The notes: generated by a model from the sequence alone, not told the origin. Positions 26,722 through 35,433 are shown, counted from the stretch's first letter. The stretch: DNA of 64,000 bases from Verrucomicrobiota bacterium (GCA_003218375.1 QHNH01000024.1:46913-110912); one strand, 5' to 3'. Translations and numbers: made by a program.

Positions 26722-27765
26722 ATGCCTGCGACCGCTGAAACATTTTCTCCGGGGATTTCGGTTGAGATCGGAAAGATCGACCGTGAGCTGAAGAAGCTTT
26801 GGGCCGAGGACGGCGGGGCAAAGACGCGGGCGTCGTTGATCAACCTGGCAGTTTACAGCGAGGCACCGGGATCGCTGCCGGTTAACACGAAAATGATTTC
26901 CGAGATCACGGAGGACCACGCCTGCCGCGCGATCGTGATCGGCGCGAATCCAGGAGCGACCGAGAACCGGGTCGAAGCCTGGATCAACGTGCATTGCCAC
27001 GTCAGTCGCACGGGCAGCAAACAAGTTTGCTCCGAACAACTTTCGTTCTTGCTCGAGGGACCATCAGCCCGGCTCTTGCCGAACATCGTTTTCTCCCAGC
27101 TCGATTCCGATCTCCCGCTTTATCTCTGGTGGCAGGGAGAATTTTCCGATCCGATGGATCCGCAGCTTTGGGCGTGGGTCGATCGCGTCATTTACGACAG
27201 CCGTGACTGGAACGATTTCTGTGGCCAGATGCAGCGCGTGGAAACCGCACAGGCCGAAGCGAAACAGCGGATCGTGCTTTGCGATTTGAACTGGACCCGC
27301 CTGTTCCAGATTCGGCTCGCGCTCGCCCAGTTCTTCGACCATCCCGCCGCGCGCGCGCGCTTCGAGGAAATCGAAAGCGTCGAGATCGATTTCGCGCCTG
27401 GATTTCGTTCGACGGCCCTGCTTCTAACCGGCTGGCTCGCCGCGCAACTGCGCTGGACTCACGACAGACAAAAAGCGACGAACGCCCTCGATTTCCGCGG
27501 ACCATCCGGACGCGGCATCAGGGTTCCGCTTCAGGAAAGAGCCGGCGAGCCGATCGGCCGGTGCGTGGTCCGCTGCGGATCGCTCGAGTTCAGCGTGGCG
27601 CATGCGGAGAACGTCGACCTGCTCGATGTCGCGATGGGCGATCGGCGATGCCGAATGCCTGCCGGGCAGAACGACACGGTGCGCCTGATGAGCGAAGAAC
27701 TCATGCGCGGCGGACCGCATCATGTTTATCTCCGCGCGATGAATTGCGTGCGGGATCTTCTCTGA
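26722..27765 (+). CDS. opcA: Glucose-6-phosphate dehydrogenase assembly protein OpcA
   Basis: This protein of about 347 residues is preceded by AGGAGG at 26711-26716, 5 bases before the ATG. The N-terminal domain has ELKKLWAEDGGAKTRASLIN and the segment SEITEDHACRAIVIGANPGA typical of OpcA. LPNIVFSQLDSDLPLYLWWQ, VIYDSRDW and a middle WTRLFQIRLALAQFFDHP follow. The C-terminal domain ends in RMPAGQNDTVRLMSEELMRG. OpcA is needed for activity and redox control of G6PDH in cyanobacteria and actinobacteria. Its place directly after zwf supports the call. The frame is open upstream to 26455 only through the inverted repeat. Confidence 0.9.
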   Translation: MPATAETFSPGISVEIGKIDRELKKLWAEDGGAKTRASLINLAVYSEAPGSLPVNTKMISEITEDHACRAIVIGANPGATENRVEAWINVHCHVSRTGSKQVCSEQLSFLLEGPSARLLPNIVFSQLDSDLPLYLWWQGEFSDPMDPQLWAWVDRVIYDSRDWNDFCGQMQRVETAQAEAKQRIVLCDLNWTRLFQIRLALAQFFDHPAARARFEEIESVEIDFAPGFRSTALLLTGWLAAQLRWTHDRQKATNALDFRGPSGRGIRVPLQERAGEPIGRCVVRCGSLEFSVAHAENVDLLDVAMGDRRCRMPAGQNDTVRLMSEELMRGGPHHVYLRAMNCVRDLL

Positions 27766-27784
27766 CCGGGATCGGCGATCCCGG
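27766..27784. terminator. Bidirectional hairpin between opcA and the radical SAM gene
   Basis: CCGGGATCGGCGATCCCGG is an 8-base stem with a 3-base loop. It fills exactly the 19 bases between the two converging stop codons. There is no T-run, so termination efficiency is uncertain. Confidence 0.65.
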
Positions 27785-29269
27785 CTACAACGCCGACTTC
27801 GTGAATACCTGAGGGTCCTTCAGCAACTCGGGATCGTTCATCCGGCCATCGTAAACTTCCGACCACGTCTGCTGGTTCATCGAACACATGGGCACCGCCA
27901 CCCATTCGCCGTTGCGCTTCACCGCGCCCTTGAAGACACAGGAATCGAGCCGGGCGCGGATGACCGGATCGCTGTCCGCCGTTGCCACCTGGTTCGCGCC
28001 CATGAAATTGTGCATACCGACGCCGAGGGTGTGGACCTTGCCACGCAACAGCGACCGGAAAATCTCGGGCGGCGCTTTTCGCGAGGTCACGTAACGCAAG
28101 ACTTTGAAAACGAGTTTCGCGGCCAGCAGCGGATGCTGGAACAAAACGCCGGCGAGTCGATAGGGCGGCGTGCCGGCGTCGTCGTTCACCAGCGACAAGC
28201 CGCCAATTTTCCGGAGCACTTCGCCGAGGAGCGAATCGAATTTTTTGTCGTCGGGCAGGAGCGGGAAAATTTTCCCGGAAGGTCGGGCGATCAAGAGCGA
28301 CGCCCAGCTGTTGCAATCCGGATGACCGAAGATCGAAACGTCGCGCCGCAGCGGCAACCCGACGCCGGCGCAAATTTTTTCCCACACGTCCGCTGAGGTG
28401 ATGGGCCGCTGCGAGAAGATCGTCCGGCCGGTGTCGGCTTCCGGCTGAAAGCTGAGCATGCGCCAGATGTAGCTGCGCTGCGGATCGGCGAGATACCAGC
28501 GGATCACTTCGGGCACATCGTCGATGTTGCGGCGGGTCACGGTGAAGCTCAGCGCGTATTCGAGCAGGAGCCCGGTCTTTTCGCGCAGGCGCAACGCCAG
28601 ATCGGTGAAGGCCTGCCGGACCGGATGCAAGTCCGCTTCGCATTTGATTCGCCCGATCGGATAACCGTGACGCCCGGCCTGGGTCATATCGACGTGGACG
28701 GAAATTTGCCGCAAGCCGCCCTCGACCATGAGCCGTTCGAGAAATTGGGGTTGCTCGATGAGCGTTTGGCCATGCGTCATCAACATCGGGATGGAGCCGA
28801 CCGTGATGGCATAGCGGACGATCTCGATCAGCTCGTCGCCGCGCCCCGATTTCCAGTAGGCGTCCGCGACATCGCCGCCCGTGATTTGAAGTCCGCCGCC
28901 CGGCCCCTGGAGGCGCCGGTTCGCGTCGATCTGTTCCTTCACCTGGGCCAGCGACGGGATCGGAATCTCGTTCGCGTTCTTAGGCAGATAACAATGAGTG
29001 CAATGAAAGGAGCAGTAGCTCGCGCCGAGCGTGAACCCGCAATGGGTAAGGTGCCGGCCTGAAATCTGATTGTTCGTGCGGAGCTCCGGCGGCAACGATT
29101 CCCAGCGCTCCTTCAGCACCCGCGCCTTCTCTTCGGCGATGGGATGCCGAAATGCGCGCCAGCGCGCGGGCCAGCGCTTGGAGGGACGGGCGCCGTCCGT
29201 CTCCATCGAACCCGCTTTCGCGGGACGCCCAGCGGGCGTCCCTCCAGTCGTTTCGTTTAGCGCAACCAT
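27785..29269 (-). CDS. Radical SAM protein of unknown function
   Basis: This is a 494-residue enzyme with the iron-sulfur cluster motif CSFHCTHC (Cys86, Cys90, Cys93) inside FTLGASYCSFHCTHCYLP. The SAM-binding LQITGGDVADAYW follows. Later come VHVDMTQAGRHGYPIG, YALSFTVTRRNIDDVPEVIRW and FSQRPITSADVWEKIC. The C-terminal half has FGHPDCNSWASLL and further cysteines (DSCVFKGAV, VPMCSMNQQTW) that may bind an auxiliary cluster. The reaction is not known. The ATG at 29269 makes the first 30 residues a translation of a repeat (29179-29246), so the natural start could be the ATG at 29206 or lie further downstream. The DUF547 gene ends 5 bases upstream, so the two may form an operon. Confidence 0.85.
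   Translation of the reverse strand: MVALNETTGGTPAGRPAKAGSMETDGARPSKRWPARWRAFRHPIAEEKARVLKERWESLPPELRTNNQISGRHLTHCGFTLGASYCSFHCTHCYLPKNANEIPIPSLAQVKEQIDANRRLQGPGGGLQITGGDVADAYWKSGRGDELIEIVRYAITVGSIPMLMTHGQTLIEQPQFLERLMVEGGLRQISVHVDMTQAGRHGYPIGRIKCEADLHPVRQAFTDLALRLREKTGLLLEYALSFTVTRRNIDDVPEVIRWYLADPQRSYIWRMLSFQPEADTGRTIFSQRPITSADVWEKICAGVGLPLRRDVSIFGHPDCNSWASLLIARPSGKIFPLLPDDKKFDSLLGEVLRKIGGLSLVNDDAGTPPYRLAGVLFQHPLLAAKLVFKVLRYVTSRKAPPEIFRSLLRGKVHTLGVGMHNFMGANQVATADSDPVIRARLDSCVFKGAVKRNGEWVAVPMCSMNQQTWSEVYDGRMNDPELLKDPQVFTKSAL
29179..29246. repeat. GGAGGGACG dyad inside the radical SAM 5' end
   Basis: TGGAGGGACG at 29179-29188 pairs with CGTCCCTCCA at 29237-29246. The interior has GGGCGCCGTCC and GGGACGCCCAGCGGGCGTCCC palindromes. 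It shares the GGAGGGACG / CGTCCCTCC ends with the elements at 30058 and 55590. It overlaps the annotated coding start of the radical SAM gene. Confidence 0.75.
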
Positions 29270-29273
29270 GTGA

Positions 29274-30005
29274 TCACTTCGCTTCGTTCAATCCCCAATC
29301 GTAATCCTGATAGCTGATCTTCGCGTCGGCCGGGAGCGGAGTCGATCGCCGTTTGTTGATGAACGCGATCGTGCCGCCCTCGCCCTTGAAATCGTCCTTG
29401 TACCAATCGAAAATCTTGGAGAGCTCGGCCGCTTTGGCGGCGGCGTTGAACTTCACCCCGCGCTCCGAGTTCACATAACCTTTCGCGAGCGTCTCTAATT
29501 GTCCGTCGAGTTTGTCGGCGCTGAACGCCGTCCGATTCAGCGGCGGGCAACTGCGGCTGGCGCAGTTGAGCGCGAAGTGCACCCGGGGCTCGCCGAGTTT
29601 TCTAATCACATTATCTTCCAGCGCTTTGAAGCTGGTCTGTTGTCCGGCCACAGTGATCCGTTTGCTGGTGAAAAAGGAAAAGAACGTATCCTTGACGCTT
29701 GAGGTCGGGTACTTCCCGAGCGCTTCGTGGAGGATCCAGGCGTTGTAGGAGTTTAGGTAAAACGCGATCTGCTGCTGTTTGCCCAACGCCGAGACGTTTT
29801 CTTTCGCGATTCCGTCCACGACGCCCTGGATCGCCTGCATGTCGGCGGCGTTCGCTTTCCACTCGGCGTATTTCACGCCGCCGGACGTGACGTACTTTCC
29901 GAGCAGGGTGTTATAGCTCGCAACCCAGTCCGACTTCTGGCCGAACGTCGTTGCGGCTGCGGCCATCGAGAGCGTGAAACAAAACAGGAGGCGCATTGTC
30001 TTCAT
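29274..30005 (-). CDS. DUF547 domain secreted protein
   Basis: This protein of about 243 residues has a signal peptide (MKTMRLLFCFTLSMAAAATTFG, cleavage near residue 22). DUF547 covers most of the rest. Seen are YNTLLGKYVTSGGVKYAEWK, KQQQIAFYLNSYNAWILHEAL, RITVAGQQTSFKALEDNVIR, and the family core EPRVHFALNCASRSCPPLNRTA with its two cysteines. DUF547 proteins are exported and have papain-like relatives; their function is unknown. The ATG at 30005 gives the best signal peptide; an ATG at 30020 adds five residues. The radical SAM gene follows 5 bases downstream. Confidence 0.85.
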   Translation of the reverse strand: MKTMRLLFCFTLSMAAAATTFGQKSDWVASYNTLLGKYVTSGGVKYAEWKANAADMQAIQGVVDGIAKENVSALGKQQQIAFYLNSYNAWILHEALGKYPTSSVKDTFFSFFTSKRITVAGQQTSFKALEDNVIRKLGEPRVHFALNCASRSCPPLNRTAFSADKLDGQLETLAKGYVNSERGVKFNAAAKAAELSKIFDWYKDDFKGEGGTIAFINKRRSTPLPADAKISYQDYDWGLNEAK

Positions 30006-30057
30006 GCGCTCATTTCGCACCCACGGAATTGTTCAGGCAAGAGCAAAGTGTTTCTTT

Positions 30058-30134
30058 CGGAGGGATGTGCTTCCGCACGTCCCATTTCAACTAGCGCTGG
30101 CAAAGAGTGGGACGTGCGGAAGCACGTCCCTCCG
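30058..30134. repeat. CGGAGGGACGTGCTTCCG inverted repeat (copy 1)
   Basis: Arms 30058-30084 and 30108-30134 are inverted, 26 of 27 identical. Each also contains the palindrome GGACGTGCGGAAGCACGTCC. The right arm is identical base for base to 55590-55616. The element lies between the DUF547 and glycosyltransferase genes. Confidence 0.9.
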
Positions 30135-30139
30135 AAGCG

Positions 30140-31327
30140 CTAGATATTTCCGAAAAGTCCTCGCAACTGCCGCACACTGGTCTCGATCGAAAATTTCTCG
30201 CGCGCGATTTCACGGCCACGCTTTCCGAACCGGCGCGCCTGTTCCGGGTCGGCGATGAGGCGTTCGATCGCCGCACCTAGCGCCGCCGGGTCGCGCTCCG
30301 GCACCAGCTCGCCGTTGACACCGGGCTCAACCATCTCGGGAATGCCGCCGAGCGGCGTCGAGATCACGGGCAGCCCGGCGGCCATCGCTTCCATGATCAC
30401 GGTCGGCAGATTATCCATCCCACCATCGGCCTCGCGCGTGCAGGGCAGCGCGAAAACGGTCGCGTGGGCCAGGCGCTCCGCGATTTGCGCCTGGGTTTGC
30501 GGGCCCGTCAGTTCCACCGATTGCTCCAGGCCATTCGCGGCGATCTGCGTCCGCAACGTCTCTTCCAGCGGCCCTTCTCCGATGATGCTGCAATGAAAGT
30601 CGCCTTGGCGCGAACGAAGCAGCGCGCAGGCGCTGATCAGATCTTCGAACCCCTTTTTTTCGATCAAGCGACCAATGGAAACAATCGCCGCAGGGCGAGC
30701 GCTGAAGTCCGACGGCTGAAACCGCGACAAGTCAACGCCGTTATAAACGCGATGAATCTGCGCGGCGCCTTGGGGAAAGCGTTCCTGCAAAAGCCGCACT
30801 GCAAAATCGCTCACCGTGACGACGGCCGCCGCGTTCTTGATCAGCTGCGCCAGCGACACCACAAAATCGCGCGGCGCGAAAATGTCGTTGGCGTGCGCGG
30901 TGAAGCTGTAAGGGATCGCAAAGAATTCTTTGATCCAGTAGGCGGTGCGCGCGGCCATCCCGGCAAAGTGGGCGTGGATATGGCGCAGTCCTTGTTCCTG
31001 TAATCGCGTTCCGACATAGATCGCCTGATACAGCCGCAGGAAATCCGATTGTCGGCCCCACTTCTCGACGGCCGCTCGCGTCTCGGGCGAAACTGCTTTG
31101 CTTCGCAGAACGCGATCGACCTCAGCGACGAGAGGTTTTTCCTCGGGCAGATAATGGACGCGCTCGACGAGTTGTTCGTCCCAGTCCTGTTCTGGCTCGT
31201 TGAGCGGGCGGCGGATCGAGAAGACGTGGACTTTTGTCCCCCGCCGCTCCAGCTCCGCCACTTCGCGGTAGCAAAAGGTTTGGCCGAACGACGGGAACCG
31301 CTCGAACAGGTAAGCCACCTCGCGCAT
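30140..31327 (-). CDS. GT4-family glycosyltransferase
   Basis: This 395-residue GT-B enzyme has the N-terminal acceptor domain (EVAYLFERFPSFGQTFCYREV) and IHAHFAGMAARTAYWI. The middle segment is FTAHANDIFAPRDF and the linker is VYNGVDLSRFQP. The C-terminal nucleotide domain has VSIGRLIEKKGFEDLI and the E-x7-E region ALPCTREADGGMDNLPTVIMEAMAAG, then VISTPLGGIPEMVEPG. It transfers a sugar from a nucleotide donor, probably in surface polysaccharide synthesis. The 'EADG..DNLP..IMEAMA' form is typical of colanic-acid-type GT4 proteins. The gene ends 6 bases before a repeat and is divergent from the cNMP/DUF4388 gene. Confidence 0.9.
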   Translation of the reverse strand: MREVAYLFERFPSFGQTFCYREVAELERRGTKVHVFSIRRPLNEPEQDWDEQLVERVHYLPEEKPLVAEVDRVLRSKAVSPETRAAVEKWGRQSDFLRLYQAIYVGTRLQEQGLRHIHAHFAGMAARTAYWIKEFFAIPYSFTAHANDIFAPRDFVVSLAQLIKNAAAVVTVSDFAVRLLQERFPQGAAQIHRVYNGVDLSRFQPSDFSARPAAIVSIGRLIEKKGFEDLISACALLRSRQGDFHCSIIGEGPLEETLRTQIAANGLEQSVELTGPQTQAQIAERLAHATVFALPCTREADGGMDNLPTVIMEAMAAGLPVISTPLGGIPEMVEPGVNGELVPERDPAALGAAIERLIADPEQARRFGKRGREIAREKFSIETSVRQLRGLFGNI

Positions 31328-31369
31328 CGCCGAAGACTGGATGCCGGACGCAGCGGATGCAACTGCCCT

Positions 31370-31448
31370 GGGGCCGGCCTGCCCTCAGGCCGGTGAGGTT
31401 GAGCTTCCATTTCAGACAATATCCCCGGCCTGAAGGCAGGCCGGCTCC
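31370..31448. repeat. Paired hairpin element, CCGGCCTG family
   Basis: Two palindromes, GGCCGGCCTGCCCTCAGGCC (31371-31390) and CCGGCCTGAAGGCAGGCCGG (31425-31444), are separated by about 35 bases. The outer end is GGCTCC. It lies between divergent genes, and the same family is found at 33203, 43112 and 48632. Confidence 0.85.
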
Positions 31449-31476
31449 ATCGCACGACTCCTGCTTTTAGGGAAGC

Positions 31477-32502
31477 ATGCTCGACCGGGATTTCTTTGCC
31501 TATTGCACGGGCCTCAAGCTCTTGGAGCTAAAGGCCATCGGCGAGCTGTCCCGTGTCCGCCACCTCGGGGAAGGCGAGACGATCTATTCCACGGGCGACC
31601 CCGGCGACGCCCTTTTCATCATCAATCGCGGTGTCGTCGAGGTGATTCACCCGTCGACCCAGAAGTCCGCGCCGGCGGCTTACCTCTCGCGGGGCGATAT
31701 TCTCGGCGAAGTGGAGACGTTGTCCGGTCTTCCGCGCAAACACGTGGCGCGCTCTTGCGAGCCCGTGAGCCTGCAATGTTTCCAGCTCAAGGATTTTCCG
31801 GAATTGATCCGCCGCGTCCCGTCGTTTTTCCACTTTCTCAGCAGCCAGCTCGCTTTGCGCCTCACCCAGGCGCGCGACCTCGCCGTCGCCCAGAGCCATT
31901 GCCTCGAGCTGAGCGGGAACCTGGCAAATTTCGATCTCATCACGGTTTACCAGACCATCGCGAATTCTTCCCAAAGCGGGCAGCTCCGCATTTCGAACGC
32001 GAACTCCGAATTGGTCTCGGCCTTTTTCTTCGAGCAAGGCCAGCCACGCGGCGGCCAGTTCGAGCATCTCACCGGCGAGGAAGCGTTCTGGCAGCTTTTC
32101 GTAAACGAGCACCTCGTCGGCACGTTCACCTTTTCCACGGACTCCCTGCCGGAGAAGGACTGGATTCAATCCGAACGGATCACGAAAAACGCGAGCGAGA
32201 TGCTGATCAACGCGCTGCAGGGACGCGACGAATTTGCCGAGCTCAAACAACGTTTCGCCGATGACGCCGCGACCTTGCAGCGCGGCAAAGGAAGCTTCGC
32301 CTGGCCTGCCACGGCCGCGCCGGAATTAGAGGCTGTGGCCGAGCAAATCTGGGATTTCGCGGTGAAAGGGCCCGTGACGATCTCCGCGCTTTTCCAGCAT
32401 TGCGCCGTGTGCGAATTGAAAATCTACCAGGCCGTCGATGAATTGCTTCGGTCGCGCCACTTTGTCTGGTCGCAGGACGCGGCGAGCGCGAAAGTCGCAT
32501 AG
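31477..32502 (+). CDS. Cyclic-nucleotide-binding / DUF4388 regulatory protein
   Basis: This is a 341-residue protein. Residues about 10-125 form a CRP-like cyclic-nucleotide-binding domain: LSRVRHLGEGETIYSTGDPG, DALFIINRGVVEVIH and LSRGDILGEVETLSG. The middle (about residues 145-245) is a DUF4388/PatA N-terminal-like domain: LANFDLITVYQTIANSSQSG, LRISNANSELVSAFFFEQGQ and GEEAFWQLF. The C-terminal part (about 280-335) looks like a winged-helix: AVAEQIWDFAVKGPVTISAL. There is no obvious DNA-binding CRP helix-turn-helix. It may sense a small ligand and work through protein-protein contacts, as for DUF4388 proteins in gliding bacteria. A lipoprotein gene follows 4 bases downstream. Confidence 0.82.
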   Translation: MLDRDFFAYCTGLKLLELKAIGELSRVRHLGEGETIYSTGDPGDALFIINRGVVEVIHPSTQKSAPAAYLSRGDILGEVETLSGLPRKHVARSCEPVSLQCFQLKDFPELIRRVPSFFHFLSSQLALRLTQARDLAVAQSHCLELSGNLANFDLITVYQTIANSSQSGQLRISNANSELVSAFFFEQGQPRGGQFEHLTGEEAFWQLFVNEHLVGTFTFSTDSLPEKDWIQSERITKNASEMLINALQGRDEFAELKQRFADDAATLQRGKGSFAWPATAAPELEAVAEQIWDFAVKGPVTISALFQHCAVCELKIYQAVDELLRSRHFVWSQDAASAKVA

Positions 32503-32506
32503 AACC

Positions 32507-32743
32507 ATGCGCAAAATAAAATCACTTTGCGTGGTCCTTCTTCTCGGACTGGGAATGTCGGGCTGTTCTATGTTCACCAAGAGTGGCCGGATGGATCGCG
32601 CTTACTACAAGCAGCTCAAACAGGTCAAAGTTGCGCGGGTAAAGCAGCGCCAGCGAATGGTCCAGAAACAGGCCAGGATTCCATCCCCGAACACACTTCC
32701 GCCGTTGGGACAAACCGTCCAGCCGGCGCCGGAAAATCAGTAG
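32507..32743 (+). CDS. Small lipoprotein
   Basis: This 78-residue protein starts MRKIKSLCVVLLLGLGMSGC. The charged start, hydrophobic core and lipobox GMSGC indicate lipidation at Cys20. The mature part is basic (KQLKQVKVARVKQRQRMVQK) with a proline-rich tail. It starts 4 bases after the DUF4388 gene stop, suggesting an operon. No family is recognised. Confidence 0.7.
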   Translation: MRKIKSLCVVLLLGLGMSGCSMFTKSGRMDRAYYKQLKQVKVARVKQRQRMVQKQARIPSPNTLPPLGQTVQPAPENQ

Positions 32744-32788
32744 ATCGCCTCAGCCCAGACCGGGCCGACACCCAGGCGGCCTAACGAG

Positions 32789-33178
32789 TCAAGCAGGTCG
32801 CTCGACCGGCAGCGGCTTCCCGTCTCGATCCAGGGCGACGTAGGTGAAGACACCCTTCGTCACCAGCACTTCCTCACCCGACATGTAGCGCTGCACCCAG
32901 ACTTCGACCGGGATCACCATCGAGGTGCGCCCGATCTTTTCCACCCAGGCGTAGCAGGCCACGCGGTCGCCCACTTTAACCGGGCGCAAAAACGACATGC
33001 CCTCAATCGCCACCGTCACGACCCGCGTCTTCGCCACTTTCGCGGCGAGGATGCCGCTGCCCAGGTCCATCTGCGAAATGATCCAGCCGCCGAAAATGTC
33101 GCCGCTCGGATTCGTGTCTGCGGGCATGGCAATGGTTCGGATGACTAGCTCGCCTTTCGGTGTGTCCTCAGAATCCAT
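32789..33178 (-). CDS. Acyl-CoA thioesterase (YciA-type hot-dog)
   Basis: This protein of about 129 residues contains the signature AMPADTNPSGDIFGGWIISQ. Then come MDLGSGILAAKVAKTRVVTV and MSFLRPVKVGDRVACYAWVE, all diagnostic for YciA. The active-site aspartate is in NPSGDIFGG. It hydrolyses short and medium acyl-CoA. The ATG at 33178 (MDSEDTPKGEL) fits the family better than the one at 33196. It lies downstream of queA on the same strand, separated by a repeat element. Confidence 0.92.
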   Translation of the reverse strand: MDSEDTPKGELVIRTIAMPADTNPSGDIFGGWIISQMDLGSGILAAKVAKTRVVTVAIEGMSFLRPVKVGDRVACYAWVEKIGRTSMVIPVEVWVQRYMSGEEVLVTKGVFTYVALDRDGKPLPVERPA

Positions 33179-33202
33179 CGCGCGACGGTAGCACAAATGT
33201 TT

Positions 33203-33279
33203 GGAGACGGCCTGCCCTCAGGCCGTTGGGGAATATCGTCGCCAAGTCTTTCCCCCCGGCACGAGTGCGTGCCGGCTCC
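33203..33279. repeat. Paired hairpin element, GGAGACGG family
   Basis: Hairpin 1 at 33203-33232 contains GACGGCCTGCCCTCAGGCCG. Hairpin 2 at 33251-33279 contains CCGGCACGAGTGCGTGCCGG and ends GGCTCC. It lies between yciA-like and queA. Confidence 0.85.
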
Positions 33280-33293
33280 AATGCGAGAAGCGC

Positions 33294-34277
33294 TTACACG
33301 ATCAACATGCAATCGCCGTAGCTGTAAAAGCGATACCGTTCGCGAATCGCCTCGGCATACGCCCGAAGCAGAAACTCTCTCCCGGCCATCGCGCTCACCA
33401 GCATGAGCAGCGTCGACCGCGGCAAATGGAAATTCGTCAGCAAAACATCGGCATGCCGGATTTCCGCCGGCGGGTGAATGAAAATATCGGTCGCGCCCTC
33501 TTGCGCGAGGAGATGGCCCTTCTCGTCGCGCGACGCTGACTCCAGCATGCGCAGCGTCGTCGTGCCGACGGCGATGGTCCGCGGCGCCGCGTTGATCGCC
33601 GCGGCGGCGCTGGCCGAAATGGAAAAAGTTTCCCGATGCATCCGGTGCTCGGAAATGTCTTCAACTTTCACCGGCTGAAAGGTTCCAGCGCCCACGTGCA
33701 ACGTGATGAAGGTGTGCGGCAGCGGGCCCAGAATTTGCGGAGTGAAATGCAATCCGGCCGTCGGCGCCGCGACGGCTCCCGGCCTTTCGGCGTAAACAGT
33801 CTGGTATCGCTCGAAGTCTTCCGCGTCGCCCTGGCGGCGCAAGTACGGCGGCAACGGGACCATCCCGCCTTCCCACGGATCGAAGTCGCGCTCGAGCGAA
33901 ACGATTCGCTCGCCCTCAGGACAAATTTCTTTCACGCGGACCACGGCACCGCTGATTGCTGTCTGCGCGCCGACGCGCATCTTGCGGCCAGGGCGGACCA
34001 GGCATTTCCAGCGCGCCGGTCCAAGTTTTTCCAGGAATAAAAACTCGATCTTGCCATCGTCGGAAAACCGTCGCGCGTTCACGACCCGCGTGTTGTTGAG
34101 GACGAGCAGATCGCCCGGCTGCAAAAATTCTGGCAGCTCCGCAAACATCCGGTGCTCGATTCGTTGCGCGCGCCGGTGCAGCACCATCATGCGCGAATCC
34201 TGCCGATTCGGCAGTGGCCGGGTCGCGATCAGCTCTTCCGGCAACGGGTAATCGTAATCTGCTAACGCGAGGCTCAT
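33294..34277 (-). CDS. queA: S-adenosylmethionine:tRNA ribosyltransferase-isomerase QueA
   Basis: This 327-residue enzyme (usual size about 340) opens with [21 protein letters not shown] and continues with [75 protein letters not shown] and [23 protein letters not shown] motifs (here [20 protein letters not shown]) complete the family pattern. It transfers the ribosyl part of SAM to 7-aminomethyl-7-deazaguanine in tRNA, making epoxyqueuosine. No other queuosine gene is nearby. The gene is divergent from the UDG gene. Confidence 0.95.
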   Translation of the reverse strand: MSLALADYDYPLPEELIATRPLPNRQDSRMMVLHRRAQRIEHRMFAELPEFLQPGDLLVLNNTRVVNARRFSDDGKIEFLFLEKLGPARWKCLVRPGRKMRVGAQTAISGAVVRVKEICPEGERIVSLERDFDPWEGGMVPLPPYLRRQGDAEDFERYQTVYAERPGAVAAPTAGLHFTPQILGPLPHTFITLHVGAGTFQPVKVEDISEHRMHRETFSISASAAAAINAAPRTIAVGTTTLRMLESASRDEKGHLLAQEGATDIFIHPPAEIRHADVLLTNFHLPRSTLLMLVSAMAGREFLLRAYAEAIRERYRFYSYGDCMLIV

Positions 34278-34340
34278 TGAATAACGCCCGGCAGCATCAA
34301 AGGAATTGCTGTTAAGCGCAAAACCTCAGATGGTCGGGAC

Positions 34341-35114
34341 GTGGCGGCTGAATTTTCTCCTGCGCTCGATCTGGTCCTGGACGCGCTGCAACAAATGCGA
34401 GAGCGGGGCGGCAAATTACCGCGAGCATCGCGCGTTTCGCTCACCGAATTGCGACGTCCGGTCGCGCATAAACCCACTGAGCTAGCCTCCCTCGTCGACA
34501 AAGCTGCGCTCCTCGCCCCCATCCAGGCGCGCGTGGCCGTCTGCGTGAAATGCCCGCACCTCGCCGCCTCGCGAACCCAGACCGTTTTCGGCGTCGGCAA
34601 TCCGGACGCGGAATTGATGTTCATCGGCGAAGCGCCGGGCGCCGATGAAGATGCGCGCGGCGAACCGTTCGTCGGGCGCGCCGGCCAGTTGCTCACCAAA
34701 ATCATCGAGACGATGGGATTCGCCCGCTCCGAAGTTTACATCGCCAACGTTCTGAAATGCCGGCCCGACATGCCGCGAGGCAGCTCCGGTAATCGTCCGC
34801 CGACGCCGGACGAGATGCAGACTTGCCTGCCGTATTTGGCGGAGCAAATCGACATCATCCAGCCGAAGGTGCTCGTCGCTTTGGGTGCGACCGCTGTCGA
34901 AGGTCTTCTCGGCACGCGCGGCACCATGCGGGAAATGCGCGGTCGCTGGCATTCGCATCACGAGACGCCGCTCATGATCACGTATCACCCTTCGTATTTG
35001 CTGCGGAACCAGGCACCCTCGGAGAAACGCAAGGTTTGGGAAGACATGCTGCAAGTCCTGGAGCGGTTGGAGCGTCCAATCACGGACAAGCAGCGGAATT
35101 ATTTCCGGACGTAA
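34341..35114 (+). CDS. Family-4 type uracil-DNA glycosylase (Fe-S)
   Basis: This 257-residue protein has a basic N-terminal lead of about 60 residues, then the catalytic domain. Seen are [20 protein letters not shown] with two cluster cysteines, [20 protein letters not shown] and [16 protein letters not shown]. Then come [30 protein letters not shown] with two further cysteines, and [13 protein letters not shown]. The C-terminal motif is [12 protein letters not shown]. These proteins bind a [4Fe-4S] cluster and remove uracil from DNA. The start is a GTG at 34341. It is divergent from queA and converges with the squalene/phytoene synthase gene. Confidence 0.93.
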   Translation: MAAEFSPALDLVLDALQQMRERGGKLPRASRVSLTELRRPVAHKPTELASLVDKAALLAPIQARVAVCVKCPHLAASRTQTVFGVGNPDAELMFIGEAPGADEDARGEPFVGRAGQLLTKIIETMGFARSEVYIANVLKCRPDMPRGSSGNRPPTPDEMQTCLPYLAEQIDIIQPKVLVALGATAVEGLLGTRGTMREMRGRWHSHHETPLMITYHPSYLLRNQAPSEKRKVWEDMLQVLERLERPITDKQRNYFRT

Positions 35115-35433
35115 TTCGCTCTCGATCCCATCGAGGTCGACCACGGAATGAATCGCGCCTTCAGCGCTGTCGGGTTGGGGGATTGCACGAATTCCTGGGG
35201 CGTTGCCCCAGGCTGCGGATGAATGACGCGCCTTTGGCGCTAGACAAATCCGGAGCTCCCGCCGTGAACTTTTCAGCGCCACAGGCGCGATCTCATTGCA
35301 GCCTGGGGCAGCGCCCCAGGGACTCAGATCGAATTTTGATTAAACAAGCGCTGAAAGCGCGATTCATCCACGAACGTCGAGCGACATCAAGGAACGGCGA
35401 TTTCCAAATCGCCGTCTTAATTCGTCGGCGGTT
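35115..35433. repeat. 319-base intergenic region filled with nested dyad repeats
   Basis: There is no gene here. Three inverted pairs are nested. The outer pair is 35148-35168 with 35347-35368 (core ATGAATCGCGC...CAGCGCT). The middle pair is 35194-35216 with 35298-35320 (22 of 23 matching, core CCTGGGGCGTTGCCCCAGG). The inner pair is 35225-35242 with 35273-35290 (core GCGCCTTTGGCGCT). A separate pair of hairpins follows at about 35391-35455 (ACGGCGATTTCCAAATCGCCGT and CGGCGGTTTCAAACCGCCG). It separates the converging UDG and synthase genes. Confidence 0.85.
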
